In this document: piece by piece, positions 36,002-48,400 of the stretch
How the letters are laid out: the number at the start of each line of letters is the position of its first letter
Numbering within the stretch: the first letter of the stretch is position 1
Translations under genes and position numbers: made by a program
DNA from: Alviniconcha marisindica
Taxonomy: Eukaryota > Mollusca > Gastropoda > Provannidae
DNA length: 64,000 nucleotides
Direction of reading: 5' to 3'
NCBI GenBank assembly: GCA_018857735.1
Contig: JABMCL010003549.1
Location: 86,001-150,000 of the forward strand
The notes under the pieces: generated by a model
The model's input: the letters and a program-made list of their open reading frames with translations, nothing else
Databases searched by the model: none
Told to the model about the DNA's origin: nothing

Positions 36002-39000
36002 ACACACACACACACATGCACACATGGACACACACACACACACATGGACACACACACAAACACAAACACAGGCATGCACGCACACACACACACACATACA
36101 CACACACACACACACAGCGTATGCCCATAGCCCATTAATAAATGCATTATCTTACCAAAAGGATAATGATCATGCCAGATGGTGAGTGACTTGGTTGACA
36201 CGTCTGGATCATGTTCTGGATCGTGTAAACCTTCTGAATCTTCATTTTGACCCAGCAAGGGAATCTTCGGAGGCTTGTTCCCACCAAACAACGGTGTATG
36301 GAACCCTGCTACATAATTGAAACAAACAAGGAAAATGGACTTGCCAATACAAAAAATGACAAGCAGGAGCAAGTATACAACAGAGAATGGGAGAAAAGGT
36401 TAACAGCCTATACTGTTCTGGCACTGGTTTGGTAGACAAATAGTAAGCAACAGAATAAAAAACCAACCAAATAAGCATGAAAGTACCACAAAACTAGATG
36501 ACAATAAAAGCAAGATGCCATTGCACACACATACACACACACACACACACAGGTCTTCAGATGCTTTGCTAGGTCTTCAGATGCAGGGCTTGCCTTGTAA
36601 CTGTCACGCTCAGTGTCAAAATATAGACAGTCTTTCAATAGGAGGCATACACTGGCAACTACACAGTTATAAGATACAACACTAGGACTCTCAGTTCATA
36701 TGCAGTGACTCTCAGTCAGTATGCAGTGACCAGTTATGTGCAATGGAGGTTACAGCATACACACTAATGCTACTGCTAGAGCTAAGGTGCAGCATCCACA
36801 CTGATGCTACTGCTATTGCTAAGGTACAACATACATACCAGCGCTAAGATAGGGCCTCCACGTCACACGAGGAACAGGAGCCACTGCATCTTGACCCGGA
36901 GACTTGTTACGTATCCATGGTAACTCTTTGTCACAGCTGTCAGGATCAGGGTCTTGCTTCAGAACATAAAGCTGCCTCTTGTGTGTCCCTGAAATAATGG
37001 CAAGATTTAAACTTCATGTTCACATGATCATTTTCATTGCTTGTGTGACACTGACATGCCTTGGATGACCAGAGAGATAACTGATTCTTAATGGCAAGTC
37101 AGTCCACATGGTTACAGACCAGTCAGGCAACCTCTGAAACTGTTTCAAGGGTGATGATGTGCAAATTTCTGGAGAGGAGAGGGGAAATGCAGACTTTCCT
37201 GAATGCTTAATAGGAACCCGAGGTGAAAGCACAACTTGGCCTGAAAACAGAAAATGTGTTTGGAAGAATAACATATTAACCCACTTGGCCCCAGACCAGC
37301 CGCTGCCCTTTCGCTACGAAATCCCTTGAGAAGGGAAGTAACTGTGTCAAATGATCCCGGTATGCAACTTTAAAAATCAATAATAAACACCAAACAAAAG
37401 TTTCAGCTCACTTCGTATTTTTCCCAGTTTGCGAATACAGTGTGCTTGTATATCCAACAGGTTTTGTTTTATTTTCACTAAAAAATAAAAGCATTAATTA
37501 ATTAATTTGTTTAATCCCAAGTCAGAAATGTCCCCATCTGAATGTCAGGTTTTGGGGGGCCTATGGGGTAACCGACTTTCAAAATTTCCAGTTTGAATCT
37601 CCAAAGATGAAGCTCCGTGAGTATGTTAGGGTGCCCACAGTAAACGACTGAGCCAAATTTCAGTTCAAATCTGAAAGGATGAAGCTCTGATGCTAACAGT
37701 AGGGCTTTTGTTTATTTTCAGGCATCTATCGCGTGTCCACCTCGCAACTTTGAAAATTCACAGCATCTCTCAAACTTCACCGAACTTCGAACAAAGGACA
37801 TCACCGGAAGTAGTAAACAATAGCGGAAATGAGGCTACAAGTCTCACGAGAATCCCGTTCCTATTTGCATAAGCCGAGATGCTAGTATGGAGCGTCTGCT
37901 AGCCGGCTGCTACCGGGCGGTCTGGGGTTTCGCGGTAAGGCAAAAGAGTGGGCGGTGACAGGCGGTCTGAGGCCAAGTGCGTTAAGACTATGTAGTAATG
38001 ATCATTCTTCCAAACACTTGGAACAGACCCAAACTGAAACCAGATAAGTACATTTTCATTTTTTTACTGTTTAACTGTTCTTTTCTTGCTTGAAAAAAGG
38101 GCTTACCCCCAAAATTCCCACGTTTTGCATCATCATATTGAATTATTCTTCCTTTTAACCCTTTTATGTATTTGGATCTTATTAACTACTGAGTTAAGTG
38201 AGGACCTACCCAAATAAAGCACAGGTTCATCCCTGTTGCCCCGGAAGGGCTGGAAAGGGTGGGAGGAGGACAGGGAGGGCACAACCTTGCTGTCAAACAG
38301 GTTGATGCTCTCCAGCTTGCCACGGTGCAGTATCCATGCCTTGGCCACAGGACTCGCAAACTGAAACACACACAGAACACTGAACTGAAACGCACACAGA
38401 ACAGTGAACTGAAACACAGAACAGTGAACTGAAATACACACAGAACAATGAACTAAAACACACATAGAACAGTGAACTGAAAAATGCACAGAACAGTGAA
38501 CTGAAACACAAACAGAACAGTAAACTGAAACACACACATAACAATGGTCTGAAACACACACAGAACAATGAACTGAAACACACACAAAGAACAGTGAACT
38601 GAAACATAAACTGAAATACAAACAGAACAGTGAACTGAAATACAAACAAAACTGTGAACTGAAACACAAACATAACCACACAATTGCTACTGCACAATTT
38701 GTACAGAATCCACACTCTGAATGTGAAGATGAGTGTGGGCGGAAGACCATGACATGCATACAAGAACATATTGGGGTACCTTGTTGTGCATTTTAACTCG
38801 CAGTATCTGTAATCACACAGAGCTATGACTAACAGCCCATGTAGGCCCCGAGTACACATGCCAGGTGAGAGTTATCATAGGCGACTCGGGTCTTTATTGA
38901 TGTACTTGTATTACGTATTTCGAGCACTGATTAACTCCCTTGTGTGTTGATCCCGTGCACATCCATTTAGAATGAGACCTACCCTGTGACCATGCAAGGC

Positions 39001-40380
39001 TGTAACAATGACAGCTCCTCGAGACCTGGTCTGCACATAACTACATGTACCACTGTGCATGACATGTACCACTGTGCATGAGATGTACACTGTGCATGAC
39101 ATGTACCATTGTGCAGGACATGTACACTGTGCATAAGAAGTACCATTGTGCAGGACATGTACCACTATCCAGGACATGTACCCTGTGCAGATATGTACCA
39201 CTACTGTGCAGTCTTATTGTGCTAGGCACAACAAAGCAGAGCTGAACTAGGTTTTTTCTTGCAGTCTTTGAATGGCATGCTTACCTTGTGTGACCAGGAC
39301 ATCTGATTGGGGTCGTGTGGATTCAAACTCACAACCAGGCCATTGGAAACCACAACCCTCAGCCGTCGCTTCATCTGCTCCTCTTCCTCCAAGTCCGTCT
39401 CATCCTCTGCACACAGGGGTAAAAATATTGCTTTGCTTATTTTATCTTAACCCTCCTTCCCTCAGTCCTTCCCCTTCTCTCTCTCTCCCCCTCCCTTCCT
39501 CTCTCTTTCTTCATTATCAATTGAATTAGTCCTCCGTGGGCTACAGCTGGGTGTAAAAAGACCCTGAATTTAATCTGCTATCCTCAGAATTACCCTGAAT
39601 TTAATCAACTACCCTCAGAAAATAAAGTTTATTCATTCGTCCATTCTTTCCACTTGCCCCTCCCACCCCACCCCCCACCCCCCTCCCTGCTAGCCCCCTG
39701 TTCTCCCTTCCTTGCTCTCTCACTCCACCCCCTCCATCCCCCTGCCCCTTCAAACATATAGATCACATATATACCTCAGCCTTTGTAAATAATCTTAAAA
39801 CAAACAGCAATTTGACAGTGACAAGCAAACATGAATCTTAAATCATGGTTATTCAATCTCAAAAGCACTGATCAATCAAAAGACAAGAAAGAAGTTTCAA
39901 GCAAAGCTGACATACCTGATGGCATACAGTTTACAAGTGTGACATCCTCGTCATCCACCTCAGGGGTAGCATCCTCATGCTCAAGGCCAGACTTTACCTT
40001 CTTTGATGTGACAAACAGCATGTCATGCTGCCCCACACTGAAGTTCCACCTGAAACATGCACCTTTGTTTTTCATTTACTGTGCACAGTACAGTACAGTA
40101 ATACCGTATACAACAGGCAGGAAAACACAATTCCCATTTATGGGATTAAGAAAGGTTTTGGGGTTAAAAAAAAAATTATGACTTAGTTCATTGTTTTTCA
40201 AAAACTGAGCAAAGAAGTTTATTTTTTAATATAATTCAGTTACACATTCAGCGTCATGCCATTATGAAAGTATTCTGTGTAACCTCCAACATGTTAGTAC
40301 TCAGAGTTACCTCCGTCATAAAATATATGTTTTCTCCCCCCCCACTCCCCCCACTTTATTCCTTTCTGTGCACCAGTGTG

Positions 40381-40423
<43 letters not shown>

Positions 40424-42347
40424 GGAGATGGGTTGGAATGTGGGTAGATGGATGTGGTGCATGAGGAATACAATATCATGTTTTTATACTATTTTCACTG
40501 TTTTATGAAACATTATTGTGGATCTCGTAAAGCGCGGTGTGCTCATCCTTGTCAGTGAAATACAGCACCACAGAAATGGCAGCTATTGTCATTATTAAGC
40601 ACTCAGTGTTACTTCCATTATATAAGCATTCAGGGTACCTCCATTGTGTCAGTATTGTGCTAGTTCTGCTTTAATGTCAGTGCTCTGTTACCTCCAGGAA
40701 ACAAGTGTTCAGCGTTACCTCCATCATGTAAGTATTCAGGAATACCTCTGTTACTTAGTTAACTAATCAGTTACCTCCATAATCTTCTATTCCAGAAATA
40801 TTCACTGTTACCTCCATTACATAAATACTCAGAATTAGACTATTACCCCCAGCACATAAGTATTCAGTGTTCCCTCTACTAACTAACTATTCAGCGCTAC
40901 CTCCATTACCTAAGTACTCAGTTTCACCTGCTGGCTCTTGGCATGGTGCCTGTAAAGACCTCTGTTAAATACTAAATGGCGATTGAGAAGAAGAACAATG
41001 AAAACCACTGACACTTCTCCGGGCCTGAGTTGATGTCCACCTAAAGACCTCTGTTATAGTTTATACTGACATTGAAAACCACTGACTCATTTCTCCAGAC
41101 CTGAAATGACATCCACCTAAAGATCTCCATTATACTAATAATGAAAAGCACTGACTCACTTCTCTAGGCCTGAGTTGACGTCCATAGCACGGACAGTCTG
41201 CATGTTGCGTGTGATGACCAGCATATCCCCTTCCACGCTGCCCGCTTCACTCGTCTCTTTGCAGCCAACTGATGTGCACTGGTAGACCATCTGCAAGATC
41301 ACCTCCATGAGTGCTAGATCATCTGCAAGATCACCTCCATAAATGCTAGACCATCTGCAATATCACCTCCGTAAGTGCTAGACCCTCTGCAAGATCACCT
41401 TCATGAGTATTAGACCCTCTGCAAGATCACCTCTATGAGTGCTAGACTATCTGCAAGATCACCTCCATGACTGCTAGACTATCTGCAAGATCATCTCCAT
41501 GAGTGCTAGACCATGATTTTCAAGATCACTTCCATGAGAGCTCTAGTTCAGTGGAAATGGCTGTTCTATACTACAGCACAGACACATACAGAGGTTCACA
41601 CACTCATAACACAATACATACATAATATATACAGCAAACCTGGGCAAATGTTTGTTCGCCGAACATACTTCGGACAGTTCAACGAACTATGATTCGTTCC
41701 TTAATTGAACTTTTAGTTCGCCGAACATGGTTCGGACAGTCCAAACTTTACTTCGTTCTCAACTGGCTTGTAATGAGATGCAAGCTTCGGCCCGAACTTG
41801 CGGCAGACGCGCAGCAGACAGCATGATCAAAATGTAGGCTAAAGTCAAGTCAATATACTTTCATCATCCCTCACAGAGTAATTCAACTAACTACTATCTC
41901 ATTCTGGGTCTCCGAGACAAGGCTGCGCCTCCCACAAGTCAACAAATAAACAAATTCCCTCGAAGCGAGTGAGAACCCAGTGACAGTCATCACTTTTTAT
42001 TTTTATTTTTCTTCATCCACAGGAGAGCTCTGCTCTCAGCCAATCAGAGGCAATGATCGTCGAATAGGGCGAATGTTCCCAGAACATGTTGAGCAAAGCT
42101 TTTTGGACCCCGAATATAGCTTTGCCGAATACTTCCAACCAGGTTCGCGAAGAAACATTCACCCAATTAAAAACAGGCTTAAGACAATCAGAACAATATT
42201 ATATATATATAAATACACACACACACAGAATGGTCACACACTACACACGCACTCACATAAGCACACTTACAGGTACATGTACACACTACACACACACACT
42301 CACATAAGTACACTTACACAAGTTACAGGTACAGGTACATGTACATG

Positions 42348-42416
<69 letters not shown>

Positions 42417-45400
42417 GTTGTATTCACAATGTAAAATGAACATGAACCTCATACTTACACACAACAAACCAAGTAAGAGTAAAACTAAAGTACAAAAACT
42501 CGTAACAACAATAGTCTGATCATTCCTAACCTCTTCAAGTTTGTTTCCACTATACATGTAAATCAAATTCTATCTGAGGCTTTCATTAATTTCATACACC
42601 TGATTGTTTTCAACCAAATTTCCACCATTGGGGTGCTGGGCAACTAACTTTAAAAAATCTTGCCACACTCATGCTCATATCCTTCATGTGCTCGCCAAAG
42701 CAGTGGACTGAACGGCTACTTTACCTGCCCAGTTTTAATATCCACTCCATAGCTGCCCACCTCCTTCCCTCCCACCATGACGCAGTTGTCAGTGATGCGA
42801 ACAGATGAGGAGAGAAGGGACTCTGCCGTCATGGGTATTGCGTTCAAATCCTCTCCATTAAATTCATAGAGGCCACCATCTAGTGATGGAATCAGACGAG
42901 TCTGTAACCCATGTCTTTCAACCTGCAACAGGATCACACATTGATAATAAATGAACATGTAACTACTGTTTAAGTATATATTATATTATATATGAAGAAG
43001 AAAATACCAGTAATCACAAGCGATGCATTTAATATATATCTGCAGGAATATATATATAATGGGTCATTATGCTGAAAACTGGACCAAAGAGGGTGCCGCT
43101 TTCCCGATGAAATATTTTTTTTACAACAACATGAAACTTTTTAAACTACCACTATATTTCTGATATAATGTGTTTGGAGAAATAAGGGAAATGCCACAAT
43201 GGGTAAATGCATCATTATTTCTTGCGCTGTGAGCCTTTTTTGGTAAAAATCGCGACATTTTCATGCCTGCCATTTGTGACATGGCTTTGGGAAGGTTAGC
43301 TGGTCGCAGATATTTCCTTGGAATCTTTCATGATTGAATAAAAACAGGTTTCATGAGAAGAAGGAGGCCAGTTCTTACATACAAATGGTATTTACTGTGT
43401 GTTGCTTGCTATTAACAGCTCCAAACAAAGGAAAGATAATCAGTGTCTCGCACGTTACCATGGTGTCTTCTAAATGTGTATCACGATATTGTGACTTGTT
43501 CACATCGGAAACTAAAAAAAATGTATTTTTTTCATCAGCTTAGTAGATAACCACATTTCACCTTATTTTTAATGCTTGTTTTGATGACAAAGAGAATATA
43601 CGAAATAAATTACAGTCATTTCTTCAGGGGTGGTTACGTGGTGTCTTACAATGGTGTAACATGTGAGCATACAAAATAATTATTTCTGCTTATACCATTG
43701 ACTTTCAACCTACCCTAACTACCAGTCCACATCAGCTGACTTGCAGCAGCAACGTTTGACCTCTTTTTGCGCTGTCTGTGGTGTATTATTTTACTAGAAA
43801 AGGGAAAGCACTGTGGTGTCTTAAGGGGTGAGGGATTAACGCTCGTGACACATATTTGTTCCCACTCGACTGAGCATTTCTTTGCAACCTTTTGTAACCA
43901 AACTTGGTATTGAGGTGCACCACCATGAGCCGGAATTCAGCAAAAAAAATGGGATTCTAACTTCAAGGTCAAGGTCACAGTGTGGGCTTATATAATCAAA
44001 ATATGACAGTTTCTACATATCTTTTATTAGTTCTAAACCAGTGAGTCTTTTGCAACCAAACTCAATTTGAGTGTAGATCATAAGCAAATAAGTGTCCAGT
44101 GAAAATGTTGGATTGCTGTGTTCAAGGTCAATGTCACAGCCAAGTTAAAAGTTTTAGTTAATGTTAGTTTGGATGATATCTTATGCATCGCTGAACCATT
44201 TGTAACCAAACCCAGTATGATGAGGGCATCATTATAAGCCAGAGCGTCATATGTGAAAAATGGGTTTCTATCTTCAAGGTCAAGGTCACAGTAACTGAAT
44301 TTTGGTTCATACAATCAAATATGACTATTTCTATTATATGTTCTGAACTGCTGATTCTTTGGGGCGACCAACTTAGTTTGACAGTGCATGTTCATAAGCT
44401 GGAGTGTCTTGTGAAAAGGTTGCTTTGCTGTATTCAAGGTCAAGGTCACAGTGAAGGTTCTGAACTTCAGTGAATGTTTGCCCGAACAATATCTCTGATT
44501 GGTCAAACTTAGTATGGTGATGCATCATCATCAGCCAGAGTATCATTCAAAAATATCATTTTGCGATGTTCAAGGTCAAAGCCACAATCGTTTCTACTAG
44601 ATCTTCAGAAATACTGAAACTTTTGCAGTCCAAATTAGTTTGATGGTACATCATCACAAGACAGGGTAAGACACCATGAAAAAAAAATCTTGCTTTTACA
44701 CAGGGCGTGAGACATAGAATATGGCTTGGGGGACTGTGGACTAGATTGCTGCTACTCTTGGCTATCCCAATATCTAAAGCAGGGGTCAATACCGGTTCCA
44801 ATCAAGAAAATGTGGAAAGAACATTGCTTTTGTAATGAATATACCTGCTTATTAAGTTTTTTGGTCAATGGTTCAAGTGTGTTATTCTTATATATATCCT
44901 TTTGTACTTGTGATGATGTTCACATAACATGTGAGACAGATTACTAATTAAGTGGATTGGTTATTAACTTTAGAAAGCAAGAAACAAATATCCCTCTGAC
45001 ATGTATAATTTATATATACGGTTCAGACCAAGTTAGTGCAATGCATTCCCCCCCCCCCCCCCCCAACCCTCCTCCAAATTACTTTGGGGGAAAAAGAAGA
45101 AAAAAAAACTAAGGAAAAGAAATGTGTAATCTATTTCGTAAATGTCTGTACTCCGAAGAAGACATTTTAAACCAAAATCGTTAAAGAGGCCAGACAAAAA
45201 ACAAAAAAAATGTCAGAAGTGACAGATATTCCTTTATTAATTAGGAAATACTGTATAATAAAAAAGGCAAGAGCCAAACTGGCCACTAAGCTGACTCTAT
45301 TCATGCATTTCTGGTGTCTTCTGTAACACGCAAGACACTGACCTATGATGTAACATAATGAACAATTAACCAAGTTCCTGTCACCCTGTCAATTTATGTC

Positions 45401-48400
45401 TTACATTTATGAACACAAGAGATGTCAAGCTTTCATTCCCAAATAAAAGCATTAAAAAATTCACACTCTGAATTTTTACCCTCTATGTCACAATTTTGAC
45501 CAGTTTTCAGGAGAATGACCCAAATACTAGATTCTTCATTCCCTACTACATCAGGGGTCGTGCTGCCTTTTAGAGATTTGAGTCAACCAACGCGAAACAT
45601 TACGTCTTTTGCGTCAATGGCACGAAAAATGCGTACAGTATAACCTAGAATTAACGCACATTACAAAGCCAAAATGATGAAGTAACCTGACGTAACCGGT
45701 CTATAACGTGAACAGACGAAAATAGTAAAAAGAAGGTCTATGCATGCACAAAAAATGTGCTAACGTTCAGTAAATTTGCCAGTCAGAGAAAAGGTTTGAA
45801 CAGATCGGAACATCGTACATGGCATCATTTTCGAGGAAGAACTGCAGCAGACGATGTCGGCAAACCCAGTTCTCGTCTACCGTGGGATTTAGTAATGAGA
45901 TGAAGTTGAAGTTGAGACTGCCGCCATTTTCTCTCATTCGTATTCGGTGTTGACGTGTGTTTTGTTTTCAATTTCGTAGTCTTCTACCTTTGAATAAATT
46001 CTGATATTACATGCTGACAAAGTAGGCATACTGCTTGGTTCCAAATTCCATATCAGGGATCGTGTCCTCCATCGATTGACCGGAAAATATCACTGATCAG
46101 TTCGGCAAAATGTCTGACCAGTCTGATACGGGAACCAATCTTCTTCCAGATCTATATGGGTTTGTTAGAATTCGGTTTAAATTAACTGTTTTCTTTTTTC
46201 AGAAAAGTATGCAAATTTTATTCACAAACAGGGCGCTACCGATAATAAGGCACATGGATAAGATTTTAGGAAAAGTTTCACCGTCGCCCAATAGTCCAAA
46301 AATTATGGTAGCTTACGGGGAGTTACGCATTTATTTCGCTATCCAGATTCCGCCTTTCATTGACTGGATTTGAACGGCTGAGATGACACTGAGTTTGCAA
46401 GCAGATCTAGTGTTGAGTGACATGGCATCCACCAGTGAGGTATAACTTGTTTAATCGGTGTTGTCATTTTGTGTACGGTGACGCAGCGATGTGGCTAAAA
46501 TGCGTACGGCACCCGAAAAATGCAAGATTTACGCAAAATTTTGCAATGAGTGCAACCCCTGTACATCATTTGTTTTTCACACGATGTACATGTAGACTAC
46601 ACATAATCTGAAAAACAACTGATGTAGTATTAATTATTTATCATGATCAATAAAATAAACTGAACATGCTCAACATAAAATTCATTATGTAAAATTACTT
46701 CTTCTTTAAAAAATAAAAATATGAACTGTGTGTACTGCCTCAAGCCAAGCTCTACAGCCTGCAGTACTGTACCTGGATATTGGTATAAAATTAATTAATA
46801 CTATACCTGGGTGTTGGTATAAAACTAATTACTACTATACCTGGGTGTTGGTGCACAGTTAATTACTACTATACCTGGATGTTGATACAGTACTAGTTAC
46901 TACTATACCTGGATGTTGGTATAAAACTAATTACTACTATACCTGGATGTTGGTGCACAATTACTACTATACCTGGATATTGGTACAGTATTAGTTACTA
47001 CTATACCTGGATGTTGGTACACAACTAATTACTACTATAGCTGGATGTTGGTACAGTATTAGTTACTACTATACCTGGATGTTGGTACAGTACTAGTTAC
47101 TACTAAGTACTATACCTGGATGTTGGTACAGTACTAGTTACTACTAAGTACTATACCTGGATGTTGGTACAGTACTAGTTACTACTAAGTACTATACCTG
47201 GATGTTGGTACAGTACTAGTTGCTACTATACCTGGATGTTGGTACAGTACTAGTTAATACTATACCTGGATGTTGGTACAGTACTAGTTACTACTAAGTA
47301 CTATACCTGGATGTTGGTACAGTACTAGTTACTACTATCCCGGGATGTTGGTACAGTACTAGTTACTACTAAGTACTATACCTGGATGTTGGTACAGTAC
47401 TAGTTGCTACTATACCTGGATGTTGGTACAGTACTAGTTACTACTGTACCTGGATGTTGGTACAGTACTAGTTACTACTAAGTACTGTACCTGGATGTTG
47501 GTACAGTACTAGTTACTACTATACCTGGATGTTGGTATAGTACTACTACTAGTTACTACTGTACCTGGATGTTGGTACAGTACTAGTTACTACTAAGTAC
47601 TGTACCTGGATGTTGGTACAGTACTAGTTACTACTATACCTGGAGTTGGTATAGTACTACTACTAGTTACTACTGTACCTGGATGTTGGTACAGAAGCTA
47701 GTACTGTACCTGGATGTTGGTACAGTACTAGTTACTACTATACCTGGATGTTGGTATAGTACTACTACTAGTTACTACTGTACCTGGATGTTGGTGATGC
47801 TGGAAGAGAGCAGAGGACGGTCATCACCTCTGACTGACCACAGGATTTTACCATCAGTGCGCATGTCCAGGGCAGAAACTGACCCATCAATGGTGCTCAC
47901 CAGGAGAAGGAAGCTGTTCACACACAGCACGTTGTGCACACTGGTCACTTACACTAGTTACAGTCACATTTGACAATTTGTTTGCTATGATCATAAATTT
48001 AGGCATGCTACAACAAAAATGAATAAATGAATATGTGTAAATTTGGGTGCACAAAAAAAAAATCACGGTCACAGAATGTGAATGCAGTTATTAGATCATT
48101 ATCATACTTGATTAAGTTGATACTATAAAAACAACATTATAAACACAGTACATTTGTAAAAACCCAAAATTTGGGTGCACAAAAAAACATTCACAGTCAC
48201 AGAATGTGAATGCAGTAAAAACAACATTATAAACACAGTACATTTGTAAAACCCCAAAACGAAACAACAGCTAAACAGGATCAGAAACACTTCAAGAGGA
48301 GAAAGAGACAGATCTCTTTCTTCTCTCTTCTACAGGGGTCACAAACACTTTTTAGAACTTGCATGTATACAGCAAACATAGTGTCTTGAAAAAATGTGTC

